64,000 nucleotides of DNA. It comes from an uncultured Oscillospiraceae bacterium (GTDB lineage: Bacteria > Bacillota > Clostridia > Oscillospirales > Oscillospiraceae). The translations under genes and the position numbers were made by a program. The stretch spans positions 1-64,000 of the forward strand of contig CANQBA010000002.1 in assembly GCA_947589545.1 (NCBI GenBank), written 5' to 3'. Shown piece after piece: positions 17,841-26,059 of this stretch (the stretch's first letter is position 1; the number at the start of each line of letters is the position of its first letter). Below the pieces are notes generated by a model. It had not been told where the DNA came from. It did not search any database and saw nothing but the letters and a program-made list of their open reading frames with translations.

Positions 17841-18398
17841 TCACTCTCCTTTCTCAAGTCCCGCGCGCATTTTGGCGATGGCGCGGCTGTATTTTGACAG
17901 TACCGTGTTTTGGGGGAGGCCCAGGAGACGGGCAATCTCCCTGTGCTTAAGGCCGGCCACGGCATGGAGGAGGACAATCTGGCGGGAGGCGGGATCCAAG
18001 GAGCCCAGCGCCCACTGGAGAAGCGCCCGCTCCTCGGCGCCAAGGTCCCGGTCTTCGGCGGGGATGGCGTTCCACTCGTCCTCGGTGAGCTCCTTTTGGC
18101 GCTTTTTGCGCCGCAGCTCCATGAGACAGAGATTCCGCGTCACCGCCATGAGCCACGCCATGGGCGAGCCCTTGGGCCTGTAGGAGGCGGCGTAGTCCCA
18201 GACGCGCAGGTAGGCGTCGTGGGCGGCCTCCTCGGCGTCCTGGGCGTTGGCCAGTATGGAAAGCGCCAGGGCGTAGACCGCCGCGTGGGTGCGGGTGTAA
18301 AGCTCTCCGAAGGAGTCCTTGTCCCCTGTCCCGACGTTCAGAAGCAGCCGCTCGAGTTCGACCGCTCCGGCGTCGGGTTCCTTGACCAGATCCTCCAT
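17841..18398 (-). CDS. ECF-type RNA polymerase sigma factor
   Basis: 185 aa from ATG 18398, with AGGAG 8 nt upstream. Region 2 runs from about residue 25 to 95 (FGELYTRTHAAVYALALSIL, DAEEAAHDAYLRVWDYA, SPMAWLMAVTRNLCLMELRR). Region 4 is at about 125-180 (LDPASRQIVLLHAVAGL, HREIARLLGLPQNTVLSKYS). No region 3 is present, as expected for the ECF group. It is co-transcribed with, and overlaps, the downstream RsgI-like anti-sigma gene. That partner type is better known with SigI, which makes the pairing notable. It probably controls an envelope or cell-surface regulon, including its own operon; no autoregulated promoter could be identified by eye. Confidence 0.86.
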   Translation of the reverse strand: MEDLVKEPDAGAVELERLLLNVGTGDKDSFGELYTRTHAAVYALALSILANAQDAEEAAHDAYLRVWDYAASYRPKGSPMAWLMAVTRNLCLMELRRKKRQKELTEDEWNAIPAEDRDLGAEERALLQWALGSLDPASRQIVLLHAVAGLKHREIARLLGLPQNTVLSKYSRAIAKMRAGLEKGE

Positions 18399-18514
18399 GT
18401 TTCTCACTCCTGTCAATGAAGTAATGCGCGGGAAAGGGATTTTATTGCAAAGGCTGGAAAAAATTTTTGGAGGCGCGATGTGCGGGAATTCGATGGGCCG
18501 CCCCTGTGTGGTCG

Positions 18515-18665
18515 TTTTTAAAAGGTGGGGGCCAGGGGAGGGAGGATCGGAATCCCTCCCCTGGTTTCTTTTCCTCTTTTGTTTTTTCTCCTTTTGGAAA
18601 TCCAAAAGGAAAAAAGGATGTCCCCGTCCGCCGTTAAGGCGGACACCTTATTCCCAGCCGGGGTG
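18515..18665 (-). repeat. Interspersed structured repeat, copy B
   Basis: Read on the minus strand it begins just after the stop of the 2-hydroxyacid dehydrogenase gene. It consists of a palindrome (GTCCGCCTTAACGGCGGAC), an inverted repeat (CCTTTTGG..CCAAAAGG), an A/G-rich tract, a third stem (CAGGGGAGGGA / TCCCTCCCCTG) and a CCTTTTAAAAAC tail. The same modules in the same order occur at 22677-22825. Confidence 0.7.
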
Positions 18666-18668
18666 AGG

Positions 18669-19631
18669 CTAATTAACCACATTTTGCGGCTTTCCCGCCA
18701 GAAAAGCTTTGAGGTTCGCGACAGCGATATCCATGACACGCTTGCGGCAGGTTTTCGGCGTCCAGGCCACGTGAGGGGTGATGAAGCAGTTTTCGCACCC
18801 CAAAAGCGGATTCTCCGGCAAAATGGGCTCCACGGACACCACGTCCACCCCGGCGGCGTAGAGCTTGCCGGAGCGCAGGGCCTCCGCCAAGGCCTCCTCG
18901 TCCACCAGGCCGCCCCGGCCCGTATTGAGGAGGATGGCGCCGTCCTTCATTTTGGCGATAGTGTCTCTGTTGATGAGCTTGCGCGTCTCCTCCTTCAGAG
19001 GGCAGTGGAGGGACACCACGTCGGACTCCCGGAGCAGGGTGTCCAGATCCACGTATGTCCCGATCTCCCGGCCCTCCGGCGTCTCGCGGCTGCCGGCAGC
19101 CAGGACGCGCATCCCCAGGGCGCGGGCGATCCGGCCCGCGGCCCTGCCGATCTGGCCGAAGCCGACGACGCCGAAGGTCTGACCGGCCAGCTCTATGAGC
19201 GGCGCCTCCCAGAAGCAGAAGTCCTCGCACCGCTGCCAGTCCCCGGCGTGGACGGCCCGGGAGTGGACGCCCACCTTGGAGCAGATCTCCAGCAAAAGGG
19301 CGATGGCGTGCTGGGCCACGGCCATTGTGGAGTAGGCGGGGATGTTGCTCACCGGGATGCCCTTTTGCGCCGCGCAGGCGCAGTCGCACACGTCGATGCC
19401 GGTGGAGAGCAGGCCCACGTATTTCAGTTGTGGGCAGGCGTCCAGGGCGGCGGCCCGCACGGGGGTCTTGTTGGTGATCACCACCTCCGCGTCGCCGATG
19501 CGGCGAATGATCTCCGCGTCGTCAAATTTGGGCGTGCGGTCATATACGGTGAGCTCTCCCAATTCCTCGAAGCCGCCCCAGCTTAAGTCGCCGGGATTTT
19601 CGGTGTGGGCGTCAAGAACCACGATCTTCAT
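18669..19631 (-). CDS. D-isomer-specific 2-hydroxyacid dehydrogenase (glycerate dehydrogenase-like)
   Basis: 320 aa, the normal family length. It catalyses NAD(P)-linked reduction or oxidation of a 2-keto/2-hydroxy acid in the cytosol, probably hydroxypyruvate/D-glycerate. The NAD-binding Rossmann motif GFGQIG is at about 152-157. Further landmarks are the SLHCPLKEETRKLIN segment, NTGRGGLVDE with the catalytic Arg, VDVVSVEPI with the conserved Glu, and the catalytic His in ITPHVAWT. AAGGAGG precedes the ATG. It is transcribed divergently from the radical SAM gene, from overlapping promoters. Substrate specificity cannot be read with certainty. Confidence 0.85.
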   Translation of the reverse strand: MKIVVLDAHTENPGDLSWGGFEELGELTVYDRTPKFDDAEIIRRIGDAEVVITNKTPVRAAALDACPQLKYVGLLSTGIDVCDCACAAQKGIPVSNIPAYSTMAVAQHAIALLLEICSKVGVHSRAVHAGDWQRCEDFCFWEAPLIELAGQTFGVVGFGQIGRAAGRIARALGMRVLAAGSRETPEGREIGTYVDLDTLLRESDVVSLHCPLKEETRKLINRDTIAKMKDGAILLNTGRGGLVDEEALAEALRSGKLYAAGVDVVSVEPILPENPLLGCENCFITPHVAWTPKTCRKRVMDIAVANLKAFLAGKPQNVVN

Positions 19632-19642
19632 GGAAATCCTCC

Positions 19643-19671
19643 TTGACTTCTTTAAATCAACACCTTATTAT
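19643..19671 (+). promoter_or_regulatory. Promoter of the radical SAM gene (overlaps the divergent promoter)
   Basis: TTGACT (19643-19648), 17-bp spacer, TATTAT (19666-19671), about 42 bp before the radical SAM start codon. Its -10 hexamer lies almost exactly on the -10 hexamer of the opposite promoter. Confidence 0.55.
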
Positions 19672-19694
19672 AAACCTTATAAAGAAAAAGTCAA
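19667..19694 (-). promoter_or_regulatory. Promoter of the 2-hydroxyacid dehydrogenase gene
   Basis: On the minus strand TTGACT (19689-19694), 16-bp spacer, TATAAT (19667-19672), about 36 bp from the dehydrogenase start. The two opposing promoters share the palindromic TTATTATAA core, so polymerase can occupy only one at a time. Confidence 0.6.
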
Positions 19695-19712
19695 TTGCGG
19701 GAGGGGCGTTTT

Positions 19713-20597
19713 ATGGCGTTTACCTGTGCTCTCTGCCCCCGAAAATGCGGGGCGGTCAGGGAGGAGCTCACCGGGGACGGGTTTTGCGGCGAGGGGCTGA
19801 CGGCCCGGGTGGCCAGGGCCGCGCCCCATCTGTGGGAGGAGCCGCCCATCTCCGGGGAGCGGGGCAGCGGGGCGGTCTTCTTCTCCGGGTGCAATCTGCG
19901 GTGCGTCTACTGCCAGAACGCGGTCATCTCCACCGGGAAGGTGGGCAAGGCCGTGAGCCCCGAGCGGCTGCGGGAGATCTATTTCCGGCTCATCGGCCAG
20001 GGGGTGCACAATATCAATTTAGTGACGGGGACGCATTTTCTGCCGGCGGTGCTGGCCTCCCTCCGGGAGCCGCTGCCCGTGCCGGTGGTGTGGAATTCCT
20101 CGGCCTACGAGACGGTGGAGGCGGTGAGGAGCCTTCGGGGGAAGGTGCAGATCTATCTGCCGGATATGAAATACATGGACGCGGCCCTGGCGGAGAAATA
20201 TTCCGCCGCCCCGGACTACCCGGAGACGGCGAAAAGGGCGATTTTAGAGATGTTCCGCCAGGTGGGGCCCTACAGGATGGGGGAGGACGGGCTTTTGAAG
20301 TCCGGCGTTGTCATCCGCCATCTGGTGCTGCCCAACGCCTTGGAGAATACGAAAGCCGTCCTCCGCTGGGTGGCGGAGACCTTCGGGCCGGGGGAGGTGC
20401 TGTTCTCCCTCATGAGCCAGTATACCCCCATGGGAAGGGCTTGTGAGTACCCGGAGATCGACCGGCGGCTGACCCGGGAGGAGTACGACGCGGCGGCGGA
20501 ATATATGGAGCGGTGCGGCATCCAGGATGGGTTTTATCAGGAACTGTCCTCCGCGCAGGAGGAGTACACGCCGGATTTTGACCTGACGGGGGTGTGA
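19713..20597 (+). CDS. Radical SAM protein of the pyruvate-formate-lyase-activating-enzyme type
   Basis: 294 aa from ATG 19713 (GGGAGGGG, 7-nt spacing). The N-terminus has a CALCPRKCG cysteine motif (CxxCxxxC). The radical SAM cluster motif is CNLRCVYC at about 66-73, which binds the 4Fe-4S cluster that cleaves S-adenosylmethionine. Downstream NLVTGTHFLPAV, VVWNSSAYE and IYLPDMKYMD match the PflA-like/COG1313 subgroup, which usually stands apart from a glycyl-radical enzyme. No glycyl-radical enzyme gene is nearby, so the target is unknown. Confidence 0.82.
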   Translation: MAFTCALCPRKCGAVREELTGDGFCGEGLTARVARAAPHLWEEPPISGERGSGAVFFSGCNLRCVYCQNAVISTGKVGKAVSPERLREIYFRLIGQGVHNINLVTGTHFLPAVLASLREPLPVPVVWNSSAYETVEAVRSLRGKVQIYLPDMKYMDAALAEKYSAAPDYPETAKRAILEMFRQVGPYRMGEDGLLKSGVVIRHLVLPNALENTKAVLRWVAETFGPGEVLFSLMSQYTPMGRACEYPEIDRRLTREEYDAAAEYMERCGIQDGFYQELSSAQEEYTPDFDLTGV

Positions 20598-20653
20598 GTC
20601 CCGGCCTTGCGGATTCCGTTGAGATAAGCTCCGGTATGAATGGAAACTTTTTG

Positions 20654-20682
20654 TTGTATCCGCCGCCCGGTTGTAGTATAAT
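20654..20682 (+). promoter_or_regulatory. Sigma-A-type promoter for ddl
   Basis: TTGTAT (20654-20659), 17-bp spacer, perfect TATAAT (20677-20682), 41 bp before the inferred TTG start of ddl. Confidence 0.6.
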
Positions 20683-20723
20683 ACATGATGTGAAAATGTC
20701 TTTTGCGTATGGAGGCGGTACTT

Positions 20724-21761
20724 TTGGACATTATCGTGCTTTGCGGGGGGCTCTCCCTGGAGCGGGACGTGTCGCTGAAAAGCGGGGCGATGATCGCCAG
20801 GGCCCTGCGGGAGAACGGGCACCGGGCGGTGCTTGTGGACGCGTTTTTCGGGTATACCGGGACGTACGCGGATCCCCGCGAGATCTTTGAAAGGCCCGTG
20901 GACGACGGCGCGGCGGAGATCTCCGCCGACGTGCCGGATTTGGAGACGGTGAAGGCCTCCAGGAGGCAGAAAAACGACGCCCGGGTGGGCGACAACCTCA
21001 TGGAAGTGTGCCGGGCGGCGGATCTTGTCTTTCTGGGCCTTCACGGGGCCGACGGGGAGGACGGGCGGCTCCAGGCCATGTTTGACATCGCCGGGATCAA
21101 ATATACCGGCTCGGGGCACTTGGGCTCCGCCTGCGCCATGGACAAGGAGACGGCCAAGCGGCTGATGGCCGCCGCCGGCGTCCGGGTGGCGGAGGGCGTC
21201 AACATCACCCGCGCCACGGCCCACGCGCCCGCGCCCTTCCTGCCCTGCGTGGTGAAGCCCCGCTCCGGCGGCTCCTCCGTGGGCACCTCCATCGCCCGCA
21301 CCGAGCAGGAGTACGCCGACGCCCTGGGGCTGGGCTTTGCCTACGCCCGGGAGCTTCTGGTGGAGCGGTACATAAAAGGCCGGGAGATCGACGTGGGCGT
21401 TCTGGAGGGGGAGGCCCTGCCGCCCATCGAGATCGTGCCCAAGACGGGCTTTTTCGACTACAAAAACAAGTATCAGGACGGGGCCACCGACGAGATCTGC
21501 CCCATCCCCGATCTGCCGGAGGCGCTGGGGCGGGAGCTGCGGGAGACGGCGGTCAAGGTCTACGACGCTTTAGGGCTGGAGGTCTACGCCCGCATGGACT
21601 TCATTGTGGACGGGGAGGGCCGGATCTGGTGCCTGGAGGCCAACACCCTGCCCGGCATGACCCCGGCCAGCCTGCTGCCCAAGGAGGCGAAGGCGGCGGG
21701 CATCGGCTACAACGAGCTGTGCCAGCGGATTATCGCCGCGTCCATGCGGCGGTTTTCCTGA
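20724..21761 (+). CDS. ddl: D-alanine--D-alanine ligase
   Basis: 345 aa from TTG 20724: GGAGG at 20711-20715 is 8 nt upstream and the product then begins DIIVLCGGLSLERDVSL, as in the family; the upstream in-frame codons overlap the ribosome site. The enzyme joins two D-alanines using ATP for peptidoglycan precursors. ATP-grasp landmarks are LGLHGADGEDGRLQ, YTGSG, VVKPRSGGSSVGTS, ERYIKGREIDVGVLEG and LEANTLPGMTPASLLPKEA, with the metal-binding Glu and Asn. Ddl supplies the dipeptide that MurF, encoded 1.6 kb downstream, attaches. Confidence 0.93.
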   Translation: MDIIVLCGGLSLERDVSLKSGAMIARALRENGHRAVLVDAFFGYTGTYADPREIFERPVDDGAAEISADVPDLETVKASRRQKNDARVGDNLMEVCRAADLVFLGLHGADGEDGRLQAMFDIAGIKYTGSGHLGSACAMDKETAKRLMAAAGVRVAEGVNITRATAHAPAPFLPCVVKPRSGGSSVGTSIARTEQEYADALGLGFAYARELLVERYIKGREIDVGVLEGEALPPIEIVPKTGFFDYKNKYQDGATDEICPIPDLPEALGRELRETAVKVYDALGLEVYARMDFIVDGEGRIWCLEANTLPGMTPASLLPKEAKAAGIGYNELCQRIIAASMRRFS

Positions 21762-21777
21762 CCATAAGGCGGGAAAT

Positions 21778-22665
21778 ATGATGAGAAGCGAGCTTGCGGA
21801 GCGAGTACTCCGCGCGTTTGGCATCAAGACCATGCCGGAGGAGTCCTGGCCCTTTTTCGCCGAGGAGGACGGGGAGCCCTATGCCGTGTGGCGGCTCACC
21901 TGGCCGGACCGGAGGGCGGTGCTGAAGCAGACGTCGCCGGAGGAGCGGGCGGTCTATGAGACTTTTTTCGGCCGGGGCGGCGGCCCCGTGCCGGAGATCT
22001 ACGGCTTCACGGCGTTTGGGGAACATCTCTACATGCTCATGGAGTACGTGGAGGGGGAGACGCTCTCCCACTGCGCCAGAGGGAAGCTGATCCCGGCGCT
22101 GGACGCCCTCATCGACATACAGGAGCGGTGGTGGAACGACGCGGATCCCGGGCGCGCCCGCGTGGGGTACGACTTTGATGCCTGCCTTGCCCACCTTGAA
22201 AAGCGCCTGCCCTATATGGGGGAGCTTACGGACACCTACCGGGACTATCTGGAGGCGTTTCGCGCTCTCCCCCGGACGCTGTGCAACGAAGACCTGCTCC
22301 CCTTCAACGTGGTGGTGAGCGGGGAGCGGGCCGTCATCCTCGACTGGGAGTTCGGCGGTATCCTGCCTTGGCCCTGCGCGCCGGCGCGGCTCCTGGCCTT
22401 CGGGGAGGAGCCGGAGGAGGACGGGGACGACCGCCTTTTCGTGATGAGCGAGGACGACCGGCAATTTGCCCTGGAGTACTATTTCGAGCGGTTCATCTCC
22501 AAAAAGGGCGTCTCCCGGGCGGAATATAACAGGATCATGGGGCTTTTCCTCTTCAAGGAGTACTCCGAGTGGATCTACTGCGCCAACTCCGGCGGGGAAA
22601 AGATCGAAAATTACGAGAAATATTACCAAAAGGCCCTGGACATCGCAAGACGGCTGGGGGCATGA
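21778..22665 (+). CDS. Aminoglycoside phosphotransferase/choline kinase-like protein
   Basis: 295 aa. Protein-kinase-like fold of the APH group: a possible ATP-binding Lys in RAVLKQT (about 40-46), the hinge MLMEYVEGETL (about 87-97), a catalytic-loop equivalent CNEDLLPFNVVV (about 172-183; the usual HxDxxxxN reads NEDLLPFN, so the canonical His is Asn), and the metal-binding DWEFGG (DFG equivalent). This supports small-molecule phosphotransfer with an altered catalytic loop. The substrate is unknown; a sugar, choline or cell-wall metabolite is possible given the mur/ddl neighbours. It starts 16 bp after ddl and is probably co-transcribed with it. A structured repeat begins 12 bp after the stop. 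Confidence 0.72.
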   Translation: MMRSELAERVLRAFGIKTMPEESWPFFAEEDGEPYAVWRLTWPDRRAVLKQTSPEERAVYETFFGRGGGPVPEIYGFTAFGEHLYMLMEYVEGETLSHCARGKLIPALDALIDIQERWWNDADPGRARVGYDFDACLAHLEKRLPYMGELTDTYRDYLEAFRALPRTLCNEDLLPFNVVVSGERAVILDWEFGGILPWPCAPARLLAFGEEPEEDGDDRLFVMSEDDRQFALEYYFERFISKKGVSRAEYNRIMGLFLFKEYSEWIYCANSGGEKIENYEKYYQKALDIARRLGA

Positions 22666-22676
22666 CCCCGGCGGGG

Positions 22677-22825
22677 TTTATAAGGTGTCCGTCTTAACGG
22701 CGGACGGGGACTTGCTTTTCTCTCTTTGGGTCGCCAAAGAGAGAAAGGACAACAAAAGAGAGAAAGCGACCAGAGGGGAGATTTCGATCTTCCCCCCTCT
22801 GGACTCCCCCTTTTAAAAACGACCA
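22677..22825 (+). repeat. Interspersed structured repeat, copy A
   Basis: It starts 12 bp after the stop of the APH-like gene. Modules in order: palindrome GTCCGTCTTAACGGCGGAC; inverted repeat CTCTTTGGGTCGCCAAAGAG; a purine-rich AAAAGAGAGAAAG tract; long stem CAGAGGGGAGA..CCCCCCTCTG; CCTTTTAAAAACGAC tail. The layout is the same as in copy B at 18515-18665 on the other strand. Confidence 0.72.
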
Positions 22826-23209
22826 GGGCCTGCGGGCCCTGGACCCGGGGAACGCCCGCACGAGAGCAATACGGGGAATGGGATTTACCACGCACGAAAA
22901 TTTCCGTCCATGGGATTCCCGGTATATTAAGGTCAACGTACTGTAAGGGCCGATGACCACATCGGCCCACACGCCGCACCGTCGAATTCCCGTAACGCCC
23001 GCCGTCAAAAAGGTTGCGGCTTCGCCGCTTATTTGAATTGTGGGCCAACTTGGATGGCGGCCCCTACGGATGGCACAATCACAGCCGCAGCAGCGCGGGG
23101 AACGTAGGAGCAAAAACTTTATTAATAGAGCTGTGAGCGGCTAAGCGAGTTAGGCACAGAGACCATTCGACGGTGCTCAGCGCGGATATGAATGGGACTG
23201 GGTAACGAC

Positions 23210-23335
23210 CGTCCTATTGTTTTTCTCCTCTTTGCTGCTTTCTCCTCTTTTGTCAATACAAAAGAGGAGAAATGCAAATTACCTCCGCCCTATGAGGGCG
23301 GAAACCCCGCCGCCTGTGGCGGGCGGCACCCCCGG
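23210..23335 (-). repeat. Interspersed structured repeat, diverged copy C
   Basis: Read on the minus strand it has a palindrome (CCGCCCTCATAGGGCGG) and an inverted repeat (CTCCTCTTTTGTATTGACAA / AAAGAGGAG), then purine-rich tracts. The module order matches copies A and B although the bases have diverged. Confidence 0.5.
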
Positions 23336-23371
23336 CAGTATTGCCGGAATCAGAATAAGGAGGGCAAAGAA

Positions 23372-24757
23372 ATGAGTTTGAAATCCCTTACCGTTGAGAA
23401 GATCGCGGAGGTGGTGGGCGGGAGGTATATCGGCCCGCGCTCCCTGCGCAACGACAGGATCAGCTCCGTCTCCATCGACAGCCGGGAGGTGGAGCCGAAC
23501 GGCCTCTTTGTGTGCATCAAGGGACAGCGCTTCGACGGCCACAGCTTTGCCCTGCAGGCGGTGGAGGAGCGCGGCGCCAAGCTGTGCCTGGCCGAGGAGG
23601 AGCTGACCACCGTGCCCTATATCCGCGTGGCCAATACCCGGAAGGCCCTGCAGGATCTGGCGGCCTATTACCGCCGTCTTTTCAAGATCCCCGTGGTGGG
23701 CATCGTGGGCAGTGTGGGCAAGACCACGGCCAAGGAACTGACGGCCAGGGTGCTGTCCCGGCATTTTCTGACCCTGAAGACACCGGAGAATTACAACAAC
23801 GAGCTGGGCGTGCCGCTGACCATCCTGAAGCTCCGGGAGGAGCACGAGGCGGCGGTGGTGGAGATGGGGATCTCCGACTTCGGCGAGATGCGCCGTCTGG
23901 CGGCCATTGTGCGGCCGGATATCTGCGTGGTCACGTCCATCGGCTACTGCCATTTGGAGAAGCTGGGCGACCTGCAGGGTGTTCTCAAGGCCAAGAGCGA
24001 GGTCTTTGAATTCATGGAGCCCAACGCCGTGGCGGTCCTGAACGGCGACGACGAGATGCTCCGGGATCTGGACACCGGCACCAGGAAGATCCTGTACGGC
24101 GCGGGGCCCTGGAACGACGTGCGGGCGGAGAATGTGGAGAACCTGGGCCTGGAGGGCGTCAGCTGCGACATCTGCTTTGCCGACGACCGCATTTTCACCA
24201 TGATCCCGGCCTTCGGGAGCCACATCGTCTACGGCGCCCTGGCGGCGGCAGCGGTGGGGTATATTCTGGGCGACACCGGCGAGGAGATTTTGCGCGGCAT
24301 CGCCGACTACCGGCCCGTGGGCGGCAGGGCCAGCGTCACGGACACCGGGTTTATCACCCTCATTGACGACTGCTACAACGCCAATCCCAACTCCATGGCG
24401 GCGGCTATCCGTTCCTTAAGCTCCATCCGCGCCCTCAGCGGCGACCACGGCAAGCGGGTGGCGATCTTGGGTGACATGAAGGAGCTGGGCGCGGATTCGG
24501 CCCATCTGCACTATCTCATGGGCAAGCTGGCCGCGGAATGTGGCATCGACTCCCTGGTGTGCTGCGGCGAGGACGCCAAGAACATCTATGACGCGTATCT
24601 GACCGCCGGCGGGAAAAAGGCACGGTATTATCTGCGCCGGGAGGACTTCACGCCGGACATCGCCGAAACGGTGGGGCGCGGCGACGTAGTCCTTGTCAAG
24701 GCCAGCCACAGCATGGAGTTTTATGAGATCGTGAAGCTCCTGAAGGTCCTGAAATGA
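23372..24757 (+). CDS. murF: UDP-N-acetylmuramoyl-tripeptide--D-alanyl-D-alanine ligase
   Basis: 461 aa from ATG 23372, preceded by AAGGAGGG; the frame extends upstream through a repeat but without a ribosome site. It adds D-Ala-D-Ala to UDP-MurNAc-tripeptide, the last cytosolic step of the peptidoglycan precursor. Mur ligase landmarks: N-domain IDSREVEPNGLFVCIKG, P-loop GIVGSVGKTTAKEL, the central ENYNNELGVPLT and VEMGISDFGEM, and the C-domain DDCYNANPNSM and ILGDMKELG. It overlaps the rlu gene by four bases (ATGA). Confidence 0.95.
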   Translation: MSLKSLTVEKIAEVVGGRYIGPRSLRNDRISSVSIDSREVEPNGLFVCIKGQRFDGHSFALQAVEERGAKLCLAEEELTTVPYIRVANTRKALQDLAAYYRRLFKIPVVGIVGSVGKTTAKELTARVLSRHFLTLKTPENYNNELGVPLTILKLREEHEAAVVEMGISDFGEMRRLAAIVRPDICVVTSIGYCHLEKLGDLQGVLKAKSEVFEFMEPNAVAVLNGDDEMLRDLDTGTRKILYGAGPWNDVRAENVENLGLEGVSCDICFADDRIFTMIPAFGSHIVYGALAAAAVGYILGDTGEEILRGIADYRPVGGRASVTDTGFITLIDDCYNANPNSMAAAIRSLSSIRALSGDHGKRVAILGDMKELGADSAHLHYLMGKLAAECGIDSLVCCGEDAKNIYDAYLTAGGKKARYYLRREDFTPDIAETVGRGDVVLVKASHSMEFYEIVKLLKVLK

Positions 24758-25707
24758 CGCTGACCTATCTTTGCGGGGAACGGGACGCGGGCCGGAGGGT
24801 CTACCACATCCTGAAAAATGAGCTGCGCCTGTCCGCCCAACAGATCAAGCGGGCCAAGCGGGCGGAGGCCGTGACGGTGGACGGGGAGCCTGTGTGGATG
24901 GACAGAGCGCTCGCCCCCGGCGAGACGGTGGTCGTGGCGCTGGGGAAGCTGGAGACGCCGCCGGATATCCCGCCTGAGCGCGGGCCGGTGGAGGTGATTT
25001 TTGAAAACGAGGCCCTGCTGGCGCTAAATAAGCCGGCGGGGCTTTTGACCCATCCGTCCAGGGGGAAATACACGGGGACGCTGGCCAATTTTGCCGCCGG
25101 CTACCTGCTGGATACCGCCGGGAGCGCCGCCTGTCACGCGGTGAACCGGCTGGATCGGGACACGTCGGGCGTGGTGCTCTTCGCCAAAAACGCCCATTGC
25201 AAAAATCTGGCCGTCGAGGCGTTGAGGGCTCCGGAGGCGGAGAAGGAGTACACCGCGTTCCTGTGCGGGCGGCTGCCGGAGGCACGGGGCGTCATTGATC
25301 TGCCCATTGCCCGGGAGCGGGAGGGGTGCCAGCGGCGGGTGGTGCGCTGCGACGGGAAGCCGGCGGTGACGGAGTATGAGCTGGTGGAGACGGCGAAGGT
25401 GGGCGGCGCAGAGGTGTCGCTGGCGCGGCTGCGGCTGAGGACTGGAAGGACGCACCAGATCCGGGTGCATTGCGCCGGCCTGGGGGCGCCGGTGCTGGGC
25501 GACAGGCTCTACGGGGACGCGGAAGGCGCGGCGCTTGCCGCGGCTCTCGGCCTGACGGCGCACCTGCTTCACGCGGGGCGTCTGACCTTCTCTGAGCCCG
25601 TGAGCGGGGAGACGGTCACCCTGCGGGCGGAAATCCGGCGGGAGGATATGATAAAAATCGGGGATTTTTTAAAAATTTCTATTGACAACGGCGGACAAAT
25701 GGGGTAG
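24754..25707 (+). CDS. RluA-family pseudouridine synthase
   Basis: 317 aa. An S4-like RNA-binding domain occupies about residues 10-70 (LRLSAQQIKRAKRAEAVTVD). The catalytic motif HAVNRLDRDTSGVVLFAK (about 125-145) holds the Asp that attacks the uridine; LNKPAGLLTHPS and LRTGRTHQIRVHCA are the other family blocks. It isomerises uridines in rRNA or tRNA. The site cannot be assigned from sequence alone, and RluD-type is typical for this domain order. Start and stop overlap with murF (ATGA) indicates coupled translation. Confidence 0.88.
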   Translation: MTLTYLCGERDAGRRVYHILKNELRLSAQQIKRAKRAEAVTVDGEPVWMDRALAPGETVVVALGKLETPPDIPPERGPVEVIFENEALLALNKPAGLLTHPSRGKYTGTLANFAAGYLLDTAGSAACHAVNRLDRDTSGVVLFAKNAHCKNLAVEALRAPEAEKEYTAFLCGRLPEARGVIDLPIAREREGCQRRVVRCDGKPAVTEYELVETAKVGGAEVSLARLRLRTGRTHQIRVHCAGLGAPVLGDRLYGDAEGAALAAALGLTAHLLHAGRLTFSEPVSGETVTLRAEIRREDMIKIGDFLKISIDNGGQMG

Positions 25708-25738
25708 AATAATCGAGCGCCGTAAAGGAAGCAGATAC

Positions 25739-25815
<77 letters not shown>

Positions 25816-25818
25816 CGC

Positions 25819-25894
<76 letters not shown>

Positions 25895-25934
25895 AAAAGT
25901 CCCCGAAATCGCAAGATTTCGGGGACTTTTGTTA
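25895..25934 (+). terminator. Terminator of the tRNA pair
   Basis: Perfect 16-bp stem: AAAAGTCCCCGAAATC (25895-25910), loop GCAA, its complement (25915-25930), ending in TTTT. The A and T runs at both ends make it bidirectional, so it can also serve the minus-strand integrase gene. Confidence 0.85.
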
Positions 25935-25946
25935 TGTTTTCGGACA

Positions 25947-26005
25947 AAAAGATGTGGGTCAAAGTGTGGGTCAACCGCCTGACCCACATACTGACCCACT
26001 ACACG
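25947..26005. repeat. GTGGGTCA repeats next to the integrase (candidate integrase arm sites)
   Basis: Two direct GTGGGTCA copies (in GATGTGGGTCAAAGTGTGGG) are followed by two inverted TGACCCAC copies within about 60 bp. This resembles the arm-type binding sites used by tyrosine integrases. A near-identical double motif occurs in the opposite orientation at 46740-46760. Confidence 0.45.
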
Positions 26006-26059
26006 AAACGACCAAAAAGCACCGGGCAGGACTGGCCCGGCGCTTTTTGGCGTATATTT

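Larger units (their letters stand above)
22666..23371. other. Gene-free stretch made of interspersed repeats
   Basis: About 700 bp without a credible gene. It holds repeat copy A (22677-22825), REP-like palindromes near 22949-22974 (GGGCCGATG / CATCGGCCC), a GGGAATTCGACGG motif on the minus strand near 22981-22993, another GGCGGCCCCTAC block at about 23058, and the diverged repeat copy C (23210-23335) just before murF. Short frames crossing the repeats look like by-products of their base composition. Confidence 0.6.

Noticed and set aside
22466-22816. Short frames crossing the interspersed repeats, giving similar peptides at 18.5-18.7 and 22.5-22.8 kb
   Set aside because: The peptide similarity is explained by the repeat itself; no ribosome site or conserved start.
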